Positions 7,194 through 13,012 of a stretch of 25,078 bases of DNA are shown piece after piece. The stretch spans positions 1 through 25,078 of the forward strand of contig JAGOSU010000003.1 of NCBI GenBank assembly GCA_018062165.1, read 5' to 3'. The translations under genes and the position numbers were made by a program. The notes below the pieces were generated by a model that worked only from the letters and a program-made list of their open reading frames with translations, had not been told where the DNA came from and did not search any database. Every line of letters begins with the position of its first letter. The first letter of the stretch is position 1. This DNA is from Minisyncoccota bacterium. Lineage in GTDB: Bacteria; Patescibacteriota; Minisyncoccia; Phycocordibacterales; Phycocordibacteraceae.

Positions 7194-7450
7194 ACGTCCT
7201 TCTCTTCGCGGGCGAGCCCTTTCACGATGTCCTCCGTCGTGAGCTTCCCGTCCTTATCGGCAAACGAACGGAATCCCTCATAGACTGAATAGCCTGGAGG
7301 AGCTTCAGGCGCTTCCCCTCCTGGAAGATGATGTCCGTGCTTGGGGTGCCATTCCCCGGTGAGCATCGGGATAAGGTCGAAGACGATGAAGTACGTCACA
7401 ATCGCCGCCCAGATGAAAAGGACTACCCAGTACAGAGCGATTCCAACCAT
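7190..7450 (-). CDS. Small single-TM protein
   Basis: An 86-aa protein with one N-terminal TM helix (about 4-30, rich in W, I, V, L and F) followed by a soluble Gly/Pro/His-rich linker (GEWHPKHGHHLPGGEAP) and a charged C-terminal part (FADKDGKLTTEDIVKGLAREE). The segment DKDGKLTTEDI resembles half of an EF-hand loop but is too short to claim calcium binding. No family is recognised. It overlaps the nucleotidyltransferase start by 4 nt, so the two are probably made together and might place the NTase near the membrane (inference). A -10 box lies 10 nt before the ATG. Confidence 0.7.
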   Translation of the reverse strand: MVGIALYWVVLFIWAAIVTYFIVFDLIPMLTGEWHPKHGHHLPGGEAPEAPPGYSVYEGFRSFADKDGKLTTEDIVKGLAREEKDV

Positions 7451-7460
7451 AGATTCCCCT

Positions 7461-7466
7461 ATTGTA
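7461..7466 (-). promoter_or_regulatory. -10 box of the 86-aa / NTase pair
   Basis: TACAAT on the minus strand ends 10 nt before the ATG at 7450. It comes just after the terminator of the upstream 481-aa gene, which supports a new transcription start here. No clear -35 is visible. Confidence 0.45.
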
Positions 7467-7484
7467 CGCGCGTAGGGTAAAAAG

Positions 7485-7513
7485 AAAACGCCCCGCAGTG
7501 TGCGGGGCGTTTT
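7485..7513 (-). terminator. Intrinsic terminator after the 481-aa surface protein
   Basis: AAAACGCCCCGCA (7485-7497) and TGCGGGGCGTTTT (7501-7513) are perfect inverted repeats with a 3-nt loop. On the minus strand the stem ends in a T run, 14 nt after the stop of the 481-aa gene. The symmetry would allow it to work on both strands. Confidence 0.9.
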
Positions 7514-7527
7514 CGGTAGAAGCCGGC

Positions 7528-8973
7528 TTAGGCGCGAGCCTTTGCAGCAGCCTCAAGCGAGAGCACGAGGTTCTCGATGACCGAGGCCTCAAGACCCTTG
7601 GTGGCCTCAATGCCCGAGCGAAGGAGAGCACTCGCACGGTTGAGGAAGACCGAGGCGGATACACCATCCTTGGTCGCCTCCTCAAGAATCTCCGAAGCGG
7701 TCTCATCATCAGCGTGCACAAGAGCCTCAACGAAGTCCTGCACATCCGACTGAGAAGCGATGACTGCCGTGCCAGTGGTCGTGGTGACCGTAGCTGGGAG
7801 CGTCATAGCTGACTTGAGCATGCCATCTTCGCGAGCAATCTCTTCCTCAGCTTCCTCGATCGACGCGCTGGTGCGGCGAAGGACGAACGGGATGCCCATG
7901 AAGAAGACGACATAGCTACCTGCGGCGAGAAGGCCTGCAATCGCTGCCCAGTACGCCCATGCATAGGGACCGAGATCAAGACCAGTGTACGGGATGTCAG
8001 AGAGGTAGACCGCGCTGTAAGGGTTCTGCTGGATTGGCTCATCAGCAATCACGATTGAAGAGAAGTCGTTCTCATCATCGACACGAACCGTTACTGAACA
8101 GGTCTCCTCATCGCCATCATCGTTCTCAACCGTAAGGCGGAAGGTCGTGGTCTCGTCTACCCTCACACGCTCAGTACCACCATCCTCATCAACAGAACCG
8201 ATTCCCTGGTTGATGCGAGCATCGTCAGCGCCTTCGGTGTCCCATTCGAGGGTCACGCGGTCGCCTTCGTCAACGCTGGTGTCAGAGGCATCGATTTCAC
8301 AGCGAAGGTCGTCATTGTCATCATCGTCATCGTCGTTGTGGCTACCACTCTTAGACGAGCTATTGAAGATGTTGGACTGGTTCGCGTTGTTGTTCTGACC
8401 GCTGTTCGAGCTGTTGCTGTTACCAGAGGTAGAACGACCGTTGTAGAAGTTGTCAAAGTACGAGTAGTACCCGCTGCGAGACTGCTCAGTGCGGCCGTTC
8501 GTGATGGCTGCATTCTGGTTGGTCTCCTGGCTGTTGTTAATACCAATGTTTGAGTTGGTGTTTCCGATGACGTTGTTCGTGATGTTGTTCGTCACGCTCT
8601 GGTCAATGTCGTTGTCGGAGAAGTCCAGCGTAAGGGCGAAGTACGAATCACGGTCATAGGAGAACGAGCTCGGATAGGAAGATCCCCAACCGCAGGAGTA
8701 GCAGGAGTTGGTAGTGTAGGGTTTTGGCTTCGGCTTCGAAGAGCTGTAGTTGTTGGACGGATAGTTGAGACTGCCCGAACTTCCCGACGAAGGGTACGTC
8801 ATACCACCTGTGTAGCTCGGCGTATTGCCGGGGTACGTGAGGCCGCCTGATACGCTCGGGGTTGCGTCCTTACCGGTTGCTGCTTGCGCGAACGAAGGGA
8901 CGAACCCAACGCCGATAAGCATGACGAGCGCGACGAGAACTGAGAGCACGCGATTCTGGATGTTGCGTTCCAT
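7528..8973 (-). CDS. Surface Ig-like protein with IPYTG motif, TM helix and cytoplasmic tail
   Basis: This 481-aa protein starts at ATG 8973, giving a clear signal peptide (MERNIQNRVLSV...PSFAQA, cleavage near 31); longer upstream frames would hide it. The order is: three YP-centred repeats (SGGLTYP, TGGMTYP, SGSLNYP), a Ser/Tyr region with CYSC, an Asn-rich stretch (about 128-205), an Asp run (213-222), and an Ig-like domain with C225 and C292 (about 224-300). Then come IPYTG (327-331), a TM helix (about 338-365), basic L-R-R, and a 115-residue acidic, helical cytoplasmic tail. The IPYTG-TM-basic order resembles a sortase signal, and a sortase gene is about 1 kb away. The role is probably cell-surface; the ligand is unknown. 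Confidence 0.8.
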   Translation of the reverse strand: MERNIQNRVLSVLVALVMLIGVGFVPSFAQAATGKDATPSVSGGLTYPGNTPSYTGGMTYPSSGSSGSLNYPSNNYSSSKPKPKPYTTNSCYSCGWGSSYPSSFSYDRDSYFALTLDFSDNDIDQSVTNNITNNVIGNTNSNIGINNSQETNQNAAITNGRTEQSRSGYYSYFDNFYNGRSTSGNSNSSNSGQNNNANQSNIFNSSSKSGSHNDDDDDDNDDLRCEIDASDTSVDEGDRVTLEWDTEGADDARINQGIGSVDEDGGTERVRVDETTTFRLTVENDDGDEETCSVTVRVDDENDFSSIVIADEPIQQNPYSAVYLSDIPYTGLDLGPYAWAYWAAIAGLLAAGSYVVFFMGIPFVLRRTSASIEEAEEEIAREDGMLKSAMTLPATVTTTTGTAVIASQSDVQDFVEALVHADDETASEILEEATKDGVSASVFLNRASALLRSGIEATKGLEASVIENLVLSLEAAAKARA

Positions 8974-9047
8974 GGTGTGTTTGTAATGTGTGTAATTAAT
9001 ATGGCCTGTCTTGGCCGCCCCTACGGATTGCTCCATAGATAACATGT
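8974..9047 (-). other. 5' untranslated leader of the surface protein
   Basis: About 70 nt separate the predicted transcription start from the ATG, the longest leader in the window. It contains no Shine-Dalgarno. A short GGCC-loop-GGCC hairpin (9003-9016) is the only structure seen. Confidence 0.4.
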
Positions 9048-9076
9048 ACACTAGCACACACCGTTCTTTTTGTCAA
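9048..9076 (-). promoter_or_regulatory. Promoter of the 481-aa surface protein
   Basis: On the minus strand a perfect TTGACA (9076-9071) is followed after 17 nt by TAGTGT (9053-9048), which is preceded by TGC to give an extended -10. It comes right after the terminator of the upstream 271-aa gene. Confidence 0.65.
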
Positions 9077-9085
9077 GCACACAGA

Positions 9086-9117
9086 AAAAGGGCCTCGGCA
9101 AGTGCCGAGGCCCTTTT
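9086..9117 (-). terminator. Intrinsic terminator after the 271-aa gene
   Basis: GGGCCTCGGCA (9090-9100) pairs with TGCCGAGGCCC (9103-9113), and flanking A4 and T4 extend the stem. On the minus strand a T run follows, 22 nt after the 271-aa stop. It could act on both strands. Confidence 0.9.
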
Positions 9118-9138
9118 CGGAGCTCTGAAGAGCGATTT

Positions 9139-9954
9139 TTACCAGGTGCTCCGGTTAGGGAACTCCATCTGGCGGCCATCGCCCTGGGGAGCCGTTTCCT
9201 CAAGGTTGTACCTGAACTCCTGTCCGGGCTGCGGGTTGAGCGGCTCTTGGGTGACGGCAATCCAGCTCTGATCACCTCCCATGTCTACCTCGTGCTCACC
9301 GGCGTTCAGCGTGCGAGGAATCGCGTAACGAAGGATACCGTGTGCATCAATCTGGGAAGCGGGCACCGTAATGACGACAGCCTCAGTATCAGTGTGACCG
9401 TGTCGATTAGCGACATCGCTTACTGCCTGATCACGAAGGAGACATGCACCAATGCTGGAGCACGCCTTCCCTTCCCCGAAGAGGTTCTCCTCGGTCTGGA
9501 AGACAATTGCAATATCTACGGGTCCTCCACGAGGATCAAGTCCGGAAACGATGACCTCGGCGAGCCTGTCGCCCTCTAGTGTCCAGCTTTCAAGGTGGGG
9601 AGCCGCAGGCTCTGCAGGAGCTTGTTCCGTTGGAGCAGAAGAAGTCGTAGAGGGAGGATCTCCAGGAGTAACATCGTCCTCCGTTTCTACTCCTTCGTTT
9701 ATCCATCCACCTATGACGTCCTTGTTCCAAGCGACAGCCGCAACCCCGACACCAAGTGCGATAGCTCCACCAAGCGCCCACTTGAGACACCCGTCTCCCC
9801 CCTTACCGTGGCTCTCACCGCCTCCGTGTTGTGTTGTGTACGTACTCTCGTGCTCGTGCGTGTATCCGCCATCCGGCCTTGGGTTATAGACAGTCTTGCC
9901 CCAGCTTCGGCTATCTGGGCTCCCTCCGCCGCCCGATGGTTTGTGTCCACTCAT
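9139..9954 (-). CDS. TM-anchored protein with Gly/His-rich cytoplasmic head
   Basis: A 271-aa protein with an unusual N-terminus: about 55 residues rich in Gly, His and Ser (PSGGGGSPDS, QHGGGESHGKGGDG) without a signal peptide, then one TM helix (about 58-76). An acidic Thr/Pro/Ala-rich linker (90-118) follows, and then a beta-rich C-terminal domain of about 150 residues with C165 and C171 (KACSSIGACL). The charge pattern suggests N-in, C-out topology, so the C-terminal domain would sit outside the cell. I do not recognise it. It has its own terminator and stands between the sortase and the Ig-like surface protein, which suggests a cell-envelope role. Confidence 0.7.
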   Translation of the reverse strand: MSGHKPSGGGGSPDSRSWGKTVYNPRPDGGYTHEHESTYTTQHGGGESHGKGGDGCLKWALGGAIALGVGVAAVAWNKDVIGGWINEGVETEDDVTPGDPPSTTSSAPTEQAPAEPAAPHLESWTLEGDRLAEVIVSGLDPRGGPVDIAIVFQTEENLFGEGKACSSIGACLLRDQAVSDVANRHGHTDTEAVVITVPASQIDAHGILRYAIPRTLNAGEHEVDMGGDQSWIAVTQEPLNPQPGQEFRYNLEETAPQGDGRQMEFPNRSTW

Positions 9955-9979
9955 ACGTTCTTAAATTAGGTTATGCAGA

Positions 9980-10009
9980 TAAGTATTGCACCTCTAGGAA
10001 TCCGGTCAA
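9980..10009 (-). promoter_or_regulatory. Possible promoter of the 271-aa gene
   Basis: TTGACC (10009-10004), an 18-nt spacer and TACTTA (9985-9980) on the minus strand, overlapping the end of the sortase gene. The -10 match is imperfect, and no Shine-Dalgarno follows. Confidence 0.35.
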
Positions 10010-10662
10010 ATCGGCTCCGTGAGGACCAGCGTCGCCGTCACCACGAAACGCGCACTCTTGGCTCGGAAGGTGTCACAGGTTGAGAGCGTAAGCTTGACCC
10101 CCTCCACATCAAGCGGAATAAGGTCACTCTCAGCATCTGCCTGCTCTACCGTCTCCACCGCGTACACGTAACGATACGTGCTGCCGTAGACGATAATCGT
10201 GTCCCCTACCGTAAGCTTCTCGATATCGTTAAAGGCCTTAAACGCCTGGTTGTGCACCACCGGGAGGTGGCTTGAGTGGCCAAAGATGACCATATTGCCG
10301 TCCTCGCCGAGGGTGGCAGACGTTGGGTAGCGCACTGTGCCGGAAAGAAGGGCCTCGTCCAGAGACGCAATGTCGGTGGTCTCCGGATTCTCAACCGACG
10401 CTTCGATTCCTACCTTGGGAATCTCAATGCGCTTCGGGCTCTGGCTTTTCGCCTCGTCTGGAATATTGACCACGGCTACAGTCTCAGTTATCTGAACCGG
10501 TACGTGGTTATCTGCCTGCGCAAGCTGAAAGGGCGCAACGCCGAGCTCTTGGAGCATGACCAGGCCAACAAAAAAGACCACAAGATACACACCGAGGAAT
10601 TCAAACTTCCTCGCGTATGCGCGGCGGGCCGCCTTGATCACGTATTTCATCAGGGTCGACAT
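10006..10662 (-). CDS. Sortase-family transpeptidase
   Basis: A 218-aa membrane-anchored sortase, an enzyme that cuts a sorting motif and links surface proteins to an acceptor, or to each other, outside the membrane. An N-terminal basic stretch and one TM helix (about 22-41) are followed by the beta-barrel domain. The catalytic residues are visible: H129 in F-G-H-S-S-H (or H132), C196 in L-T-L-S-T-C, and R205 in S-A-R-F-V-V. The start at 10662 (MSTLMKYV) lies just after an excellent promoter; an upstream in-frame start would run through that promoter. The TLSTC and barrel pattern suits class D/E-like sortases, but I cannot assign a class. A likely substrate is the nearby IPYTG protein. Confidence 0.9.
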   Translation of the reverse strand: MSTLMKYVIKAARRAYARKFEFLGVYLVVFFVGLVMLQELGVAPFQLAQADNHVPVQITETVAVVNIPDEAKSQSPKRIEIPKVGIEASVENPETTDIASLDEALLSGTVRYPTSATLGEDGNMVIFGHSSHLPVVHNQAFKAFNDIEKLTVGDTIIVYGSTYRYVYAVETVEQADAESDLIPLDVEGVKLTLSTCDTFRAKSARFVVTATLVLTEPI

Positions 10663-10674
10663 ATGCTGTATTAG

Positions 10675-10703
10675 ATTAGACACACAAAACACACTATTGT
10701 CAA
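10675..10703 (-). promoter_or_regulatory. Promoter of the sortase gene
   Basis: On the minus strand a perfect TTGACA (10703-10698) with a 17-nt spacer and TCTAAT (10680-10675), then 12 nt to the ATG. It is back to back with the promoter of the 260-aa gene. Confidence 0.75.
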
Positions 10704-10732
10704 CCCACACCGTGGGGATAGAGCCCCATCCC

Positions 10733-10760
10733 TTGACAATATCACTTCGTGTGGTAGCCT
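10733..10760 (+). promoter_or_regulatory. Promoter of the CARDB-like gene
   Basis: A perfect TTGACA (10733-10738), a 16-nt spacer and TAGCCT (10755-10760) preceded by TGG (extended -10). The ATG comes 10 nt later, so the leader is only a few nucleotides. Confidence 0.7.
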
Positions 10761-10770
10761 GCATTTAACT

Positions 10771-11553
10771 ATGGATACGTCACACACCGACGAGCACGCT
10801 CCAAATATGAGCGTTCAGCAGCATGCCAGGCGCGCAGCAGTCAACGGCCTTGCCGTTGTTGGTTTTATTGCGCTCATTTTCCTTGGCGTCATGCTCGCTA
10901 TCTACGGCGCCCGCTTCGTCCCAGACACCATCTCCCGTCTTACGTCAGCAGTGTATCTTTCTTCCGAGCCTGAGACTCCTGCTCCTGCGCCAACGGCCAC
11001 CACTACCGTTACGGTGTTCGTTCCAGTTCCTGCAACGACGACTCCGGTAACAACTCCTGAGGCAACTACTACTCCTGCGGTTGTTACTCCCCCATCGACT
11101 GGCGGTCCACTTATCGTGCGCCAGCCAACCTACACCTATACCTACACCAACCAGCCACGTCTGTACGGTCTTCCGGACCTTTCAGTAGAAATTATCGAGG
11201 TCGGGTACCTACGCACCTCTTCTGCATCTTCCTTCCGCAGGGCTCGCGAGGTTCCTGAGGGAGAGGCAGGTGCTTTCCGCTTCACGGTGCGCAACGGCGG
11301 CACCAACGCCACCGGCCTCTGGCGCTTCCGCGCAGAGCTCCCAACGCAGGATAACGATGACGATACCTATACCTCAGGCTGGCAGACCTCCCTCATGCCA
11401 GGAGCTTCCAAGACCTACACCATAGGCTTTGATGATCCAGACGAGGGTGACGACCGCCGCATGGAGATTACCGTTGACTACAACAACAGCGTGAACGAAA
11501 TCAACGAACGCAACAACGACGACAGCGCACGCATCGACGTCGAGCGTGACTAA
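10771..11553 (+). CDS. TM-anchored extracellular CARDB-like protein
   Basis: A 260-aa protein with a short cytoplasmic head, one TM helix (about 24-47), a long Thr/Pro/Val linker (about 66-118) and a tandem Y-T-Y-T stretch. It ends in a beta-sandwich domain that starts L-P-D-L-S-V-E-I-I-E-V-G (about 132) and ends N-S-V-N-E-I-N-E-R-N-N-D. This layout, with F-T-V-R-N-G-G-T in the middle and D-Y-N-N-S-V-N-E-I-N-E at the end, is typical of CARDB domains, adhesion-type Ig-like modules found outside the cell. It is divergent from the sortase gene, with back-to-back strong promoters, so the two may be expressed together. No LPxTG-like motif is present. Its stop overlaps the convergent 486-aa gene by 4 nt. 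Confidence 0.8.
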   Translation: MDTSHTDEHAPNMSVQQHARRAAVNGLAVVGFIALIFLGVMLAIYGARFVPDTISRLTSAVYLSSEPETPAPAPTATTTVTVFVPVPATTTPVTTPEATTTPAVVTPPSTGGPLIVRQPTYTYTYTNQPRLYGLPDLSVEIIEVGYLRTSSASSFRRAREVPEGEAGAFRFTVRNGGTNATGLWRFRAELPTQDNDDDTYTSGWQTSLMPGASKTYTIGFDDPDEGDDRRMEITVDYNNSVNEINERNNDDSARIDVERD

Positions 11554-13010
11554 GCCTTCTTCTTCCGACGATCAAGAATGCTCTTGTAGAAGCGACGTTC
11601 GGCCGCCACTCCTGGCACGCCCGCTTCGAGCCACTCATCCCACACCTTGGGGTTCGCGACCATCTTATCGAACTTGTGGACGCGCCCGTCCTGAGTAAGG
11701 AGCTCGTGCACGTTCTTAACTTCAAGACGTGAAAGACGCGCCGCCTCCTCTACATACTTCTGGAAGATATCCTCTGGACATCCTCCGAATAAACGAGTCA
11801 TCACGGAGACTTTCTTCACCACATCATAGATATCGTGAGAAAGACCCTTTCGTTCGTTGTGAACACCCTCAGGGATAATCTGAACCTCAAACGCACGCGG
11901 CTCAAGTTCGCCCGTGCGGTTTCCTGCCGTTGGTACAAAGATGCGACCAACGAGCTTGAACGCCGTGTAGGTGCCCTGCGAAATTCCGCTCCCTTTATGT
12001 GAGTCTGCAAAAGCGAGCTTGAGAGACTCGTGCGCCATCTTCTCCTCAAGCTCCTTCCATTCCGTGTCACTGAAGGCATTGGCGTTCTCAAACTTGAGAC
12101 CCTGCGCTGAAAAATTAGTGGTCAGCCAGAGCGCTAGATTCTTGCCTACCTGCACCATGTCGCTCGGTGCGACAGTAAGACGAAGAGCAATGCCGTCCTT
12201 GAACGCCGTTTCTGCCGAAGCGTCCTGTCGCTCGAGAAATTTCGTCATGATGGAAAGCTTCTGTTTGGCACGCCATTCGACTGTTCCGCGTATCACGTTC
12301 GTACTCTTTGAATCGGCACGAGGAAAAAGCGAGAAGGTTTTGCGAGCCTGTTTTTCATCCTCTTGTCCTGCAACTGCGCTTCCTTTTTTACCAATGATGA
12401 ACTGGAGGAGTTGTGTACCGTCCTTGCTAGGACGCCCCATTTGCTGACCAACGTACTCCACTTCCCCGATAAGGTTTGCGACTTTTTTCTGCCTTGCCTC
12501 GATGCCTGCGATGGCGGCACAGATAAGCGCACAGTGCTTCACTCCGTCTTCTGACGGTGGCAAACCAGTCTTGCTGTTGACCTGCGCACTCTTGCGAACG
12601 AGCGCTACAAGTTCCTGCGCATTACGTACCGCAGGAAAGGACTCCGGAAGATACCGTTCAGCATGGAGCGCAATAAAATATTCCTTCGCGTCGGCAAGCC
12701 CCTCATTAAGAAGACGGTAGGTTGCCGGTGAACCCTCCTTGAGCGATTCGACGGGCAGATGTAGGGCGACGGCAGCCCATCCGAGAATCTGGTCGTCGGT
12801 CGATTCAGCAGGTATGCGCTTCAGGTCAATAATGGTTTTGCGCGGTCGGTCTGCCTGACTTTCAATCGAGGAATCAACCATCGAGTCGAGCACCTCTTGC
12901 GCGAAGCGATCGTAGGCAGGGTCCCTCTCCTTCGGCCAGAGTTCAGGAACGAAGCGAACCGATGGCTTGTGCCCTTTCTTCTCCCCTTTCGCTTCGGGAC
13001 CGCGTGCCAT
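11550..13010 (-). CDS. Unknown protein with possible RelA/SpoT-like synthetase core
   Basis: A 486-aa soluble protein 2 nt downstream of gyrB and therefore cotranscribed. The N-terminal half is mostly helical and unrecognised. The region about 245-400 follows the order of motifs in RelA/SpoT (p)ppGpp synthetases: W-R-A-K-x3-S-I-x2-K (246-256), K-D-G-I-A-L-R-L-T-V (271-280), G-T-Y-T-A-F-K-L (346-353), E-V-Q-I (375-378) and G-L-S-H-D-I-Y (389-395). The corresponding family patterns are RxKxxxSIxxK, DxxGxRxxV, GYxSxH, ExQI and Hxx(W/Y). The match is by eye and distant, several key residues are changed, and activity cannot be assumed. No HD hydrolase or TGS/ACT domain is evident. The start at 13010 has no Shine-Dalgarno. 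Confidence 0.6.
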   Translation of the reverse strand: MARGPEAKGEKKGHKPSVRFVPELWPKERDPAYDRFAQEVLDSMVDSSIESQADRPRKTIIDLKRIPAESTDDQILGWAAVALHLPVESLKEGSPATYRLLNEGLADAKEYFIALHAERYLPESFPAVRNAQELVALVRKSAQVNSKTGLPPSEDGVKHCALICAAIAGIEARQKKVANLIGEVEYVGQQMGRPSKDGTQLLQFIIGKKGSAVAGQEDEKQARKTFSLFPRADSKSTNVIRGTVEWRAKQKLSIMTKFLERQDASAETAFKDGIALRLTVAPSDMVQVGKNLALWLTTNFSAQGLKFENANAFSDTEWKELEEKMAHESLKLAFADSHKGSGISQGTYTAFKLVGRIFVPTAGNRTGELEPRAFEVQIIPEGVHNERKGLSHDIYDVVKKVSVMTRLFGGCPEDIFQKYVEEAARLSRLEVKNVHELLTQDGRVHKFDKMVANPKVWDEWLEAGVPGVAAERRFYKSILDRRKKKA

Positions 13011-13012
13011 AG

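Noticed and set aside
8311..8340. Repetitive GTCATC stretch, considered as a DNA repeat
   Set aside because: It encodes the Asp run of the surface protein; there is no CRISPR or satellite structure.
9003..9016. GGCC hairpin in the leader of the surface protein, considered as a riboswitch
   Set aside because: A 4-bp stem alone matches no known aptamer.
8974..9057. Longer N-terminus of the 481-aa surface protein
   Set aside because: It would bury the signal peptide and lies within the 5' leader.
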